A stretch of DNA of 64,000 nt from Phycisphaerales bacterium (GTDB taxonomy: Bacteria; Planctomycetota; Phycisphaerae; UBA1845; UTPLA1), in the NCBI GenBank assembly GCA_020639075.1, contig JACKHI010000001.1, positions 3,596,001 through 3,660,000 on the forward strand, written 5' to 3'. Position 1 is the first letter of the stretch. Each line of letters starts with the position of its first letter. Positions 33,553 through 41,593 of the stretch are shown piece by piece. The position numbers were made by a program, and so were the translations under genes. The notes below the pieces were generated by a model, which had not been told where the DNA came from, did no database searches, and saw only the letters and a list, made by a program, of their open reading frames with translations.

Positions 33553-34206
33553 TTGCGACTTTTTGTGGTCATCATCGCGTTGACGGTCCTGTTCACGGCG
33601 CCGCTGCTATTTTTCGGCGACACGTTCGATGTCGCATTGTCGGGCGACGAGGCCGTCGCGCGGCTGCGCGGGTACGGCGACTGGGCCTGGATCGTCGGGA
33701 TTGGTCTGATCGTGGCGGACCTCGTGCTGCCGATTCCGGCGACGGCGGTGATGGCGGCGCTGGGGATCATCTATGGCCCCGTCATCGGGGGCGTGCTATC
33801 CGGCGTTGCATCGTTTCTTGCCGGGGCGATCGCGTATCTGGCGACGCGGATGATCGGGCATCGCGCGGCGGTGTTCATCGTCGGCGAGCGGGATCTGGCG
33901 CGCACGGAGAAGTTCTTCGATCGCGCGGGCGGGTATGCCGTGGCATTTTCGCGACCTCTACCGATTCTGCCGGAAGTGACGGCTTGTCTTGCGGGGCTCG
34001 CGGCGATGCGGCGGCGCGTGTTCTTTGTCGCGCTGGGGATCGGGAGTTTCGTGACGGGGTTCGCGTATGCGTGGGTCGGTCATGCAGGCGCATCGAACCC
34101 GGGGATGGCGATGCTGATTGGCGCGGTGATACCTGTGGCGATTTGGCCGATTGCGCGGCGGATGTTGAAGCAGCGTGACATGGGCGGGGTTGAGTCGGCG
34201 GACTAG
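33553..34206 (+). CDS. VTT/DedA-family membrane protein
   Basis: A 217-residue membrane protein of the VTT (SNARE-associated/TVP38/DedA) superfamily. AAGGAG (33539-33544) eight bases before TTG 33553 defines the start. About five hydrophobic segments are visible; the family core is LPIPATAVMAALGIIYGPV, followed by a glycine-rich GGVLSGVASFLAGAIAYLATRMIG and the FSRPLPILPEVTACLAGLAAM re-entrant region. Family members are linked to lipid scrambling or flipping and membrane homeostasis. A stand-alone gene followed by a repeat-rich gap. Confidence 0.8.
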   Translation: MRLFVVIIALTVLFTAPLLFFGDTFDVALSGDEAVARLRGYGDWAWIVGIGLIVADLVLPIPATAVMAALGIIYGPVIGGVLSGVASFLAGAIAYLATRMIGHRAAVFIVGERDLARTEKFFDRAGGYAVAFSRPLPILPEVTACLAGLAAMRRRVFFVALGIGSFVTGFAYAWVGHAGASNPGMAMLIGAVIPVAIWPIARRMLKQRDMGGVESAD

Positions 34207-34236
34207 GCGCTTGGGTGCCATGCTCCCCCCCAAAGG

Positions 34237-34378
34237 CAACGCCGTGAACTGAATGCTCTAATCAGTGCCTCGCTGTCTCAGCGTGGCGAATCATCCAGCG
34301 TACATGAGCATGATTCCGCCGTGAGGACACGGCGGCTCCGACTGGTGCTGCCGCCGCTGTGTTCAGTTCACGGCGTTG
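34237..34378. mobile_element. MITE-like small element with IS4-like ends
   Basis: A 142-bp non-coding unit with ends CAACGCCGTGAACTGAA (34237-34253) and TTCAGTTCACGGCGTTG (34362-34378), perfect 17-bp inverted repeats. The end sequence matches the IS4-type element at 1437 in 12 of its first 13 bases. Flanks are near direct repeats: CCCCCAAAGG (34227-34236) and CCCTCAAAGG (34379-34388), 9 of 10. Joining the flanks would recreate a hairpin (ATGCTCCCC / GGGGAGCAT). Alternative: the flanks belong to another local repeat, since TTGCCTTTGGGGG also occurs at 34462 and 34681. Confidence 0.6.
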
Positions 34379-34461
34379 CCCTCAAAGGGGAGCATGCCGG
34401 CAAGGCAATTCGCCTCTCGATGGTTGATTCCACAGTGAAACCGCGATTCGCCGCTACATGC

Positions 34462-34706
34462 TTGCCTTTGGGGGCGAGAGTGTCCGGAAATTAGAACGCC
34501 CTTTCAGGGCTAAGTTTGAATTTCCATTGCAAACCCAGGACTGCACTTCGACCGCGTTGCGGTCTTCGCTTGTCCTGGGCTTCCATAGGTCGCTCTTTCA
34601 GAGCGAATTCGTGCCTGTTCTCACGCGCATTTCTTCGCAGTCTGTCTGAGCCCGCTCGATGTTCGAATTCCCCGATAGCCTTGCCTTTGGGGGTAAGCAT
34701 GGCACC
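34462..34706. repeat. Dispersed repeat copy D and its flanking direct repeats
   Basis: Copy D (34491-34605, inverted relative to A) reads TTAGAACGCCCTTTCAGGGC, CCCAGGACTGCACTTCG, CGCGTTGCGGTCTTCGCTTG, TCCTGGGCT and CGCTCTTTCAGAGCG. It is flanked by direct repeats TTGCCTTTGGGGG at 34462-34474 and 34681-34693, the second running into AAGCATGGCACCC. No gene in 34379-34715. Confidence 0.75.
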
Positions 34707-34715
34707 CGGCGCGGC

Positions 34716-35414
34716 TTACGGCGCAAACTTCTGACCACATTCGGGGCATGCACGAGAGTCGATGCCATCAAGACAATAGGCGCAATACAGGCACCGATTC
34801 TGTCGCCGCAATCGTCGACTCCGGAGGACGATGTAGAGGCTTCGCAGGAGAAACGGCGCGGCGATGATGAGCGGAAACGTGATCGCGAATCGTCGATTGA
34901 TGAAATAGGCTTGAAAGCCGGGCAGCAACGACACGGATTTTGCAAGCGATGTGGTTCTGACCCATCCAAGGGGCAAGACATTGACCGACGATGCTCCCTG
35001 TAACTTGGCGGACTCGATCATGTCAGATTCACGAATCGTCATGTCCATTCGTAAGTACGGCGTCCCGTCGTCATGGAGCCAGCCCTCGGGGACTTGCGGG
35101 TATTTTTGATCGTCGTGTGGGTAAATGACGCGCGAATGATTCGCGATGTGTTTTTGGAAATACCAGTTCGTGTTCTGCCGCCAATCAGTTGGCGCGATGA
35201 GCACTCCATAGGGATTCATATCCGAATGAACCTGGCTTTGGATGGGGCCGTTGTAAATCACAACATCGTCCCGCATGAGAATGACGGCGTGCCGATCGCC
35301 GGCATATGCGACGCCTCGATCGTCGATGAGACGTGAGATGGCGACTGAGATCGCAATGAGTAGAAGACCGACGGCGAGTGAAAACAGTCCTGATTTTGGT
35401 TTGGGTTTCCGCAC
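34716..35414 (-). CDS. Membrane protein with C-terminal zinc ribbon
   Basis: A 232-residue membrane protein with one N-terminal helix (about 9-27) and a second at about 178-197; the loop between them (about 150 residues) is exported and contains VILMRDDVVIYNGPIQSQ and WYFQKHIANHSRVIYPHD. The C-terminus is a zinc ribbon, NRCLYCAYCLDGIDSRACPECGQKFAP, with C-x2-C and CPECG. This places the ribbon on the cytoplasmic side, mirroring the N-terminal ribbon of the gene at 26674. Function unknown; both are typical planctomycete membrane proteins. Confidence 0.7.
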   Translation of the reverse strand: MRKPKPKSGLFSLAVGLLLIAISVAISRLIDDRGVAYAGDRHAVILMRDDVVIYNGPIQSQVHSDMNPYGVLIAPTDWRQNTNWYFQKHIANHSRVIYPHDDQKYPQVPEGWLHDDGTPYLRMDMTIRESDMIESAKLQGASSVNVLPLGWVRTTSLAKSVSLLPGFQAYFINRRFAITFPLIIAAPFLLRSLYIVLRSRRLRRQNRCLYCAYCLDGIDSRACPECGQKFAP

Positions 35415-35640
35415 AGACGACTCTCCAGCACAGTCCCCAATTGACTCTTGAGTAATGTAATTCTCCCACGTTGGCGGCCCTCGATTCGAATCATCATATC
35501 GATTCGGCGGCTCGCGTCACAGACGTGGAGGATGCGCGCGCGCTAACCGAGCCATGACTGGCTCGGCTCGGTGATTGTTGGCGTTCGGCGGGAAGGATTC
35601 CTGTGGGGATCGGGTACGAGAAGGGACTGTCGTACCAGTG

Positions 35641-35661
35641 GTGGGCACGGCCCACCATACG
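35641..35661 (+). repeat. Short hairpin in a repeat-like intergenic stretch
   Basis: GTGGGC-ACG-GCCCAC followed by CATACG, a variant of the GGTGGGCTCGGCCCACCCTACG hairpin at 32120-32141. The surrounding gap 35415-35692 also holds ACCGAGCC-ATGACT-GGCTCGG (about 35545-35567). It lies just past the stop codon of ppk1 on the minus strand and may serve as a terminator stem. No gene seen. Confidence 0.5.
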
Positions 35662-35692
35662 ATTGGCGGACGGATTACGACTGCGGGTCGGA

Positions 35693-37870
35693 TTACGATT
35701 GGGGGGCGTCGCCGATCTGGGCGCGTTGGATGTCGACGGCGGCGGCGTTGCGGGCCATCTGCATGAGGATTTCGTGTGCGCCCTGGGCTTCTTCCGGTGT
35801 TGCTGGCTGTCGTTGCTTGTAGGTGCCGTCGGAGAGCATGTCCCAGGCTTGTCGTCTGTCGTTGAGGAGAACATCCAGGATCTGCCACAGTCTGGCGCGG
35901 GCCGGCGGATCCTCCACGGGGACGACAAGTTCAACGCGGCGATTCAGGTTGCGATACATCCAGTCGGCCGAGCCAATGAAGAATCGACCGGCGGCGGGCT
36001 CTTCGCTGCCGGCGCGGAAATAGAAGATTCGCGAGTGCTCCAGATAGCGACCGACGATGGACATGACTTCGATGTTCTCGCTGACGCCGCTTAGCCCCGG
36101 ATGGAGGCAGCAGAAACCGCGGACGATGAGCTTGATCGGCACGCCGGCGCACGAGGCGGCATAGAGGCGGCGGATGATCTTGCGATCCTCGAGGCTGTTC
36201 ATCTTCGCGATGATGCCCGCGGGCCGCCCCGCCTTCTTGTGTTCGATCTCCTCATCGATCAGGGCCACGAATCGTTCGCGCATGTTGATCGGCGCGACCA
36301 TCAGCGTTTGGTAGTCGCCCTTCAGCGAGCGGCCCGTCAGGTAGTGGAAGAGTTCGACGACTTCGTCCGTGATTTCCTTGCGGCAGGTCAGCATGCCGAG
36401 GTCGGTATAAAGCCGCGCCGTCTGGACATTGTAGTTGCCGGTACCGACGTGGACGTAGCAGCGGATCTCATCCGTATCCTGTCGCACGACGAGAGAAAGT
36501 TTCGTGTGCGTTTTCAGGCCGACGATGCCGTAGACGACGTGCACGCCGGCGCGTTCGAGCTGCTGGGCCCAGAAGATGTTGCGCTGTTCGTCGAAGCGCG
36601 CCTTGAGTTCGACGAGGCAGACGACCTGCTTACCGAGCTCGGCGGCATGAATCAGACTGTCCATCAACGTACGGCTGTCGCCGATGCGATAGAGCGTGAG
36701 CTTGATCGCGAGAACCTTCGGATCTTTCGCAGCGGCGCGGATGAAGCGTTCGACGCTGTCGGTGAAGTTCTCATATGGATGATGGACCAGCAAGTCCGAC
36801 GTGCGGATGACGCTGAAGATATCGGCCTGGTCGTCGGACAGTCGCGGCGGCGTGACGGGCGTCCACGGTGCGAACTTCAGACCCGACAGTTCAAGATCCC
36901 ATATCGGCGACATGAGCGTGTAGTCCAGCACGGCCGGCAATTCGTACACGTCTTCCGTCTGGAGTTCAAGCTCGCGCATGAGGAACTGGATCGTCCATGG
37001 ATCTGCGTTGGGATCGTGTTCAAGGCGAACGATTTTCTCGAAGCGTCGATCGCGGAGTTCCTGCGCGATCAGTTCCAGCAGATCTTCGGCGTCTTCCTCT
37101 TCGCGTTCGACGTCTGCGTTGCGCGTAACGCGAAAGGGCGTGACGCTCATCAAATCCATGCCGGGGAAGAGCGTCGCCAGGTTATGGCTGATGACGTCCA
37201 TGATGCTGACGAACCGGAAGCCGCCGCCGTCACTCGATGGCAGTCGAACCCAGTGCGGCAGCATGTCGGGCACTTTGACGCGCGCGAACAACTGATCGTC
37301 CAGCCGCGGATGGTAGAGCTTGACGGCCAGCGACAGCGATAGATTCGAGAGGAACGGAAAGGGATGCCCCGGATCGACGGCCATCGGCGTCAGCACGGGG
37401 AAGACGTTCTGCCGGTAATACGTCTGCGCGAATTCCTGTTCTTCCGGTGAGAGCTCGCTCCACGGCAGCAGGTGTATGTTATTCGCGACAAGTGCCGGCT
37501 TGATGACGTTCGTAAACGAATTCGCCTGCGTCTCCAGCATCGGCAGGCAGGCGCCGCGGATCTCGACGAGTTGCTGGGCGGGCGTAAGCCCATCGACCGA
37601 AAGCGCGCCGATCTGCGCCTGAACCTGGCGTTTGAGACCGCCGACGCGCTTCATGAAGAACTCGTCGAGGTTCGACGTGAAGATGCCGAGAAACTTGAGT
37701 CTCTCGAGGAGCGGTGTGCGATCGTCGACGGCTTCGTGCAGGACGCGGGCGTTGAATTTCAACCAGCTCAGCTCGCGATTGAAATACGTCTGCGTCTGCG
37801 AAAACTCCTCGTCGAATTCGGGCGTCTCCGCCGTTATTGGCTCGTTTTTTGTCGGGTTGTTGTCGTGCAC
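35693..37870 (-). CDS. ppk1: Polyphosphate kinase 1
   Basis: A 725-residue polyphosphate kinase 1, which reversibly transfers the ATP gamma-phosphate to inorganic polyphosphate. Domain signatures: N-terminal TYFNRELSWLKFNARVLHEA and FLGIFTSNLDEFFMKRVGGLK; DLLVHHPYENFTDSVERFI; the autophosphorylated His in CYVHVGTGNYNVQTARLYTD; and the second active-site region GFCCLHPGLSGVSENIEVMSIVGRYLEHSRI. GTG 37870 is chosen: an upstream extension to 38119 is unconserved and no internal Met precedes the first conserved block. It is the last gene of a four-gene polyphosphate run, 173 bases after ppx. Confidence 0.93.
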   Translation of the reverse strand: MHDNNPTKNEPITAETPEFDEEFSQTQTYFNRELSWLKFNARVLHEAVDDRTPLLERLKFLGIFTSNLDEFFMKRVGGLKRQVQAQIGALSVDGLTPAQQLVEIRGACLPMLETQANSFTNVIKPALVANNIHLLPWSELSPEEQEFAQTYYRQNVFPVLTPMAVDPGHPFPFLSNLSLSLAVKLYHPRLDDQLFARVKVPDMLPHWVRLPSSDGGGFRFVSIMDVISHNLATLFPGMDLMSVTPFRVTRNADVEREEEDAEDLLELIAQELRDRRFEKIVRLEHDPNADPWTIQFLMRELELQTEDVYELPAVLDYTLMSPIWDLELSGLKFAPWTPVTPPRLSDDQADIFSVIRTSDLLVHHPYENFTDSVERFIRAAAKDPKVLAIKLTLYRIGDSRTLMDSLIHAAELGKQVVCLVELKARFDEQRNIFWAQQLERAGVHVVYGIVGLKTHTKLSLVVRQDTDEIRCYVHVGTGNYNVQTARLYTDLGMLTCRKEITDEVVELFHYLTGRSLKGDYQTLMVAPINMRERFVALIDEEIEHKKAGRPAGIIAKMNSLEDRKIIRRLYAASCAGVPIKLIVRGFCCLHPGLSGVSENIEVMSIVGRYLEHSRIFYFRAGSEEPAAGRFFIGSADWMYRNLNRRVELVVPVEDPPARARLWQILDVLLNDRRQAWDMLSDGTYKQRQPATPEEAQGAHEILMQMARNAAAVDIQRAQIGDAPQS

Positions 37871-38043
37871 GTTCCGCTTTCCGAGACTGGCCGAGGGGAT
37901 TCTTCGCAAACCCGTTTCGGCCGTTTTATTGTAGACGTCGGTTTCATTCGCCGCAAAACCGCGGAATCGGCCCGCCGTTGCATGCGAACCGACGGCTATT
38001 CCGGGCCGTTGCTCCGATGGATCCGGTTCTTGCGGATCGCCCT

Positions 38044-39657
38044 TCAGTTGCCGGCCAGACACACAGTGAGTTTTCGATCGAATTCCCGTTCGAACAGCGG
38101 CGCATGCCGCTTGGCGCACCAGAGTTCGATTTCCGCATCACTCGTCGTCGTCGCGCGAAGCGTGACGGCCCTCTCACCGATGTCGCATTTCACGTCGCTG
38201 ATGATCGAGAAGTTCGTCCTGTCCAGTGCATCGGCCAGACGCAGAAGTACGGCGAGGATGCGAACCGGCCGTCGATGATCGACATCGAGGTTGTGGAAGG
38301 AAAAGTGGCTCTTTTTCGGCCGTTCCTTGCGATGGTAGCGGGCGATGTTGGCGATGATCTCGATTTCCTGGTCCGTGAAGCCCTTGAGCGATCCGTTGCG
38401 CACGAGGTAATAGCTGTGCTTGTGATGGCTGTCGTGGCTGATCAAGTGACCGATGTCATGCAACAGGCAGGCGTAGGAGAGAAGTTCCTTGTACGTCGAA
38501 TCGAGCCCGTGGATGGGCTGCAATTCGTCGAAGAGCCGGGCTGCGAGCATTGCGACATGTTCGGCGTGAATCTTCCGGAAGCCGCAGCGTTCGGCGAGAT
38601 GCATCACGCTGCGCGATCGCGGATTGGGCCACGTCGCGCGGGCCTGCAGTTTCTCCCGATGGCGCGCGATGTAGTCAATCATGACGCCTTCGCGCAGGGC
38701 GAATTCGCAGTGTTCGAGGATCTCGAGATTGCATCGCTTCATCAGGCGCAATAGCAGTGCCGACGCCGGAATGCAGGCATCGACGCGTTTTGCGTCCATG
38801 CCGTCGACGCGCAAGCGCTGCTCGCGCGTCATTCGCGTCAGTCGATCGCGAAGCGCCTGCAGTTCGCCGCGGAAGATCCGCAGGCGGGATTCCTCGGGAT
38901 TGCTCTCGCCACGCGCATAACCACACATAATGGCGAGGTTCTTCGCGGAGCCGCTCGTGGCGATTCCCTGCTTGATGGGAAGCGAGCGCATTCGCTGAAT
39001 GATCGGATCGAGCTTCGATCGAATATGGCGCCGCATTTGGCTGACTTCGTTCGTTCCGGGGGGATCGCTGCGGATAAACAACTCCGCCAGTCGCGAACCG
39101 CCGAGTTTGACGCTCGCCTTTTCAGTGATGCCCTGCGCGTTGCCTGCAATCAACTCGACGCTGCCGCCGCCGATATCGACGATCAATGTCTGGCGATCGC
39201 GCGAGTTGCCCATATCGATCGCATGGCGCACGCCGACGTAGATCAGCCTCGCTTCCTCTTCCGCCGAGATGACCTGGATGCGGAGTTCCAGTTCGTCTCT
39301 GACGCGCTGAACAAATTCGCCGCCGTTACTCGCCTCTCGCACGGCGCTCGTGGCGACTGCGCGGAGCTTCGTGACGCCCTGGGACTCGGCCATCTTCTTG
39401 AAACGGCGAAGAGCCTGGAGACCGTCGTCCATCGCGCGATCCGTGAGCCGATGTTCCCCGAATCCGCCCTTGCCGAGCTGGACCATGTCCTTCTCGCGAC
39501 CGAGCACCTTGAAGTCGCCCTGCGGTGAGATTTCCGCCATGACGAGATGGATGCTGTTGGTGCCGATGTCGATTGCGCCGAATTTCGTGGCGCGCGGATG
39601 GCTCGCCGTGGAATCGCCGAGCGCGCGGATCAGTTCCGTGGAAGCGGACGCCGTCAT
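38044..39657 (-). CDS. ppx: Ppx/GppA-family phosphatase with HD-type C-terminal domain
   Basis: A 537-residue exopolyphosphatase / pppGpp phosphatase. The N-terminal actin-like ATPase folds show FGAIDIGTNSIHLVMAEI, KLRAVATSAVREASNG, VISAEEEARLIYVGV, LIVDIGGGSVELI and GIATSGSAKNLA. The C-terminal part has an HD-domain-like metal motif (LLHDIGHLISHDSHHKHSYYLV). It probably degrades polyphosphate made by the adjacent ppk1 or hydrolyses pppGpp; the two activities cannot be separated by sequence. ATG 39657 is used; ATG 39699 would add 14 residues. Located between the CHAD gene and ppk1. Confidence 0.9.
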   Translation of the reverse strand: MTASASTELIRALGDSTASHPRATKFGAIDIGTNSIHLVMAEISPQGDFKVLGREKDMVQLGKGGFGEHRLTDRAMDDGLQALRRFKKMAESQGVTKLRAVATSAVREASNGGEFVQRVRDELELRIQVISAEEEARLIYVGVRHAIDMGNSRDRQTLIVDIGGGSVELIAGNAQGITEKASVKLGGSRLAELFIRSDPPGTNEVSQMRRHIRSKLDPIIQRMRSLPIKQGIATSGSAKNLAIMCGYARGESNPEESRLRIFRGELQALRDRLTRMTREQRLRVDGMDAKRVDACIPASALLLRLMKRCNLEILEHCEFALREGVMIDYIARHREKLQARATWPNPRSRSVMHLAERCGFRKIHAEHVAMLAARLFDELQPIHGLDSTYKELLSYACLLHDIGHLISHDSHHKHSYYLVRNGSLKGFTDQEIEIIANIARYHRKERPKKSHFSFHNLDVDHRRPVRILAVLLRLADALDRTNFSIISDVKCDIGERAVTLRATTTSDAEIELWCAKRHAPLFEREFDRKLTVCLAGN

Positions 39658-39745
39658 CGTGTTTACCGGGGCCTCAAACTTGTCATTCCGGAGCTGCATT
39701 CAACCATCCGATCGCGCCTCGAGCCGGCGTTCGACGTCGCAAGCA

Positions 39746-40705
39746 CTACGGCGACTTTGCCGTGGGCCCCACAACGCTGCGCAACGCGGCGGCCAATGCC
39801 GCGGCGTCGACAGATTTCGAGCATGTCGTCGTTTTTCCGTCCCGTGCGGCGTGAATCATCTCCCGCAGGGCCGGCCACTTGTCGCGCGCCAGGCTGCGCT
39901 GTTCAACAGAATGCCGAACGCGCCAGGCGGCGCACTCGAGGATGGCCGCGCTCCAATCCGGATCGTTGGCGAAACTGGCGTCGTTCGTCGCCACCCGCGC
40001 CAGATGTCGCGCTGCGAATAGGTGGTCGTTCCAGGCGCCAAGGGCATTCTGCATCCCGACGAACGCGGTCAGTACGGCGTCATCGTCCTTATTCTCCATT
40101 CGATAGAGCAGTTCCGTGCAATAGCGAAGGCCCTTCAGGTGGATGCGAAGCGCGTGAAACCCGGCGCAATCGTCGTCGAACGAGTCAAACCTGAGTGCGG
40201 CGTCAGCGCGCTTGCGCCACATCTCCCGGGCCACAGACAGTAGCGCGCTTTGTCGCTTGTCGCCGCCTTTTGTGCAGACGTCTTCCGTGAGATTCCGGAT
40301 TCGGCTCGCCGTCTGCACGGGCGACGTGCCCGAAAGCCCCTCGAGCGCCGCAACAAACCCGGCGCGGCGCTGCGATGTGAGCATGTCGATCAACTTCGCT
40401 TTGCCTTCGGCGGGCAGGCCGTTCGAGTGCCGCTCATCCGTGAGCCCGTCGCGGAGGACATCGAGATCCCGGACTTCGCCGAACAGGTTCCGAAGGCGTT
40501 TCAGCGCCTTGCGCGCCCTCTTGACCTGCTTCGCGGCCGACGGATCGACTGTGCCGATCAACAGGAGCGGTTCATTCAATCGCCGCGTCGAGACGCGAAA
40601 ACGATGGACCGCCCGCTCGCTGCCGTTCGCCAGGATTTCATCGACCCCCGCCTCAAGCCGCTCCAGATGACGCTCGACGAACTTGACGAGACCATTAGCT
40701 GCCAC
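39746..40705 (-). CDS. CHAD-domain protein
   Basis: A 319-residue all-helical CHAD domain protein. The diagnostic conserved His/Arg segment is at the N-terminal side (ERAVHRFRVSTRRLNEPLLLIG), followed by ARKALKRLRNLFGEVRDLDVLRDGL, the second conserved region FHALRIHLKGLRYCTELLYR, and further on NALGAWNDHLFAARHL. CHAD domains bind polyphosphate through clustered basic residues (established for several members). No CYTH partner domain is attached. Lies between sixA-like and ppx genes, 75 bases after sixA, which supports the polyphosphate link. Confidence 0.88.
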   Translation of the reverse strand: MAANGLVKFVERHLERLEAGVDEILANGSERAVHRFRVSTRRLNEPLLLIGTVDPSAAKQVKRARKALKRLRNLFGEVRDLDVLRDGLTDERHSNGLPAEGKAKLIDMLTSQRRAGFVAALEGLSGTSPVQTASRIRNLTEDVCTKGGDKRQSALLSVAREMWRKRADAALRFDSFDDDCAGFHALRIHLKGLRYCTELLYRMENKDDDAVLTAFVGMQNALGAWNDHLFAARHLARVATNDASFANDPDWSAAILECAAWRVRHSVEQRSLARDKWPALREMIHAARDGKTTTCSKSVDAAALAAALRSVVGPTAKSP

Positions 40706-40780
40706 GTGTTATCCTCCGACGATCGGCGAGTCGACACACATCAGCCACTTTGCATCGCATTTCGGATCGGGCGAAGCGCT

Positions 40781-41314
40781 TCATTCGGATCTTCTCAACG
40801 AAGCCTTTCGCGACGGCGCCATCGCGCGCATCTGCCTCGGCGTCAGCAGCCATTGCAGCATCCCGGCAGGTGGATCGCATCCGCCATTGAAGTCGATGCA
40901 TGCAACGCCGCCTTTCTTGAACGCCATCACACTGTCTGCCTCGCCGCACAACAGCAGCGATGCAATTTCGCCCATGTCGGGTTCGTGCCCGACGAGGGCG
41001 ACGCCGTCCGAATTGTCGGACGCGGCCAGTCGCGCCAGCAGCGCGGCATGATTCCCGCTCGGCGCGAGATCATCGACTGTGTCGATCCGACCGCCGCGAC
41101 GAAGGAGCTGAATCAGAAGTTCCGCCGTCTCTCGTGCGCGAATGAGCGGGCTTGTCCAGATGGCGTCGAGTTCGACGTTCAGCGCGTCCAGCGCCGCGAC
41201 ATTGCGCTTCATGCGACTGACGCCCCGATCGGTCAATCGGCGCGCGGCATCGTCAGCGTGCCCGTGCGGACTTCGTTCTTCCGCGATTGCGTGCCGTATG
41301 AGATAGACGAACAA
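40781..41314 (-). CDS. sixA: SixA-like phosphohistidine phosphatase
   Basis: A 177-residue histidine-phosphatase-superfamily protein. The catalytic RH motif is at YLIRHAIAEERSP, with RLTDRGVSRM, WTSPLIRARETAELL and the second active His in VALVGHEPDMGEIA. SixA removes phosphate from phospho-His proteins; assignment to this subgroup rests on the RHAxAE start and small size. GAGGAG nine bases before TTG 41314 decides this start; the longer frame to 41392 lacks a start signal. First gene of the polyphosphate set sixA-CHAD-ppx-ppk1. Confidence 0.8.
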   Translation of the reverse strand: MFVYLIRHAIAEERSPHGHADDAARRLTDRGVSRMKRNVAALDALNVELDAIWTSPLIRARETAELLIQLLRRGGRIDTVDDLAPSGNHAALLARLAASDNSDGVALVGHEPDMGEIASLLLCGEADSVMAFKKGGVACIDFNGGCDPPAGMLQWLLTPRQMRAMAPSRKASLRRSE

Positions 41315-41593
41315 GAGACCGAACTCCTCGCTGTGGATTATAAGAGCGGCCGGCAACATCGCACAGGAAATCGAGGCGGTCGCGGACGGCAAAAGGCGTC
41401 GAGTCGAGATCGGCGAATCGTGCGCGACGAACTACGGCCTCCCCAAACGGGGCCTTCGAACGGTGCAACCAGTTTCCGCGGATCGCGATGGACATCGGAT
41501 CGCCGACACGCGTCGTTGAAACCCCGAAACCGGCGTAATACCTGATAATTTATCTGGACGTCGCGGGTCGAGTCGCGGCGCGCCGCGAGGGGG

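Noticed and set aside
37871..38119. 83-residue N-terminal extension of ppk1
   Set aside because: Unconserved composition, and no conserved PPK1 block precedes the NRELSW region; GTG 37870 gives the family's normal length.
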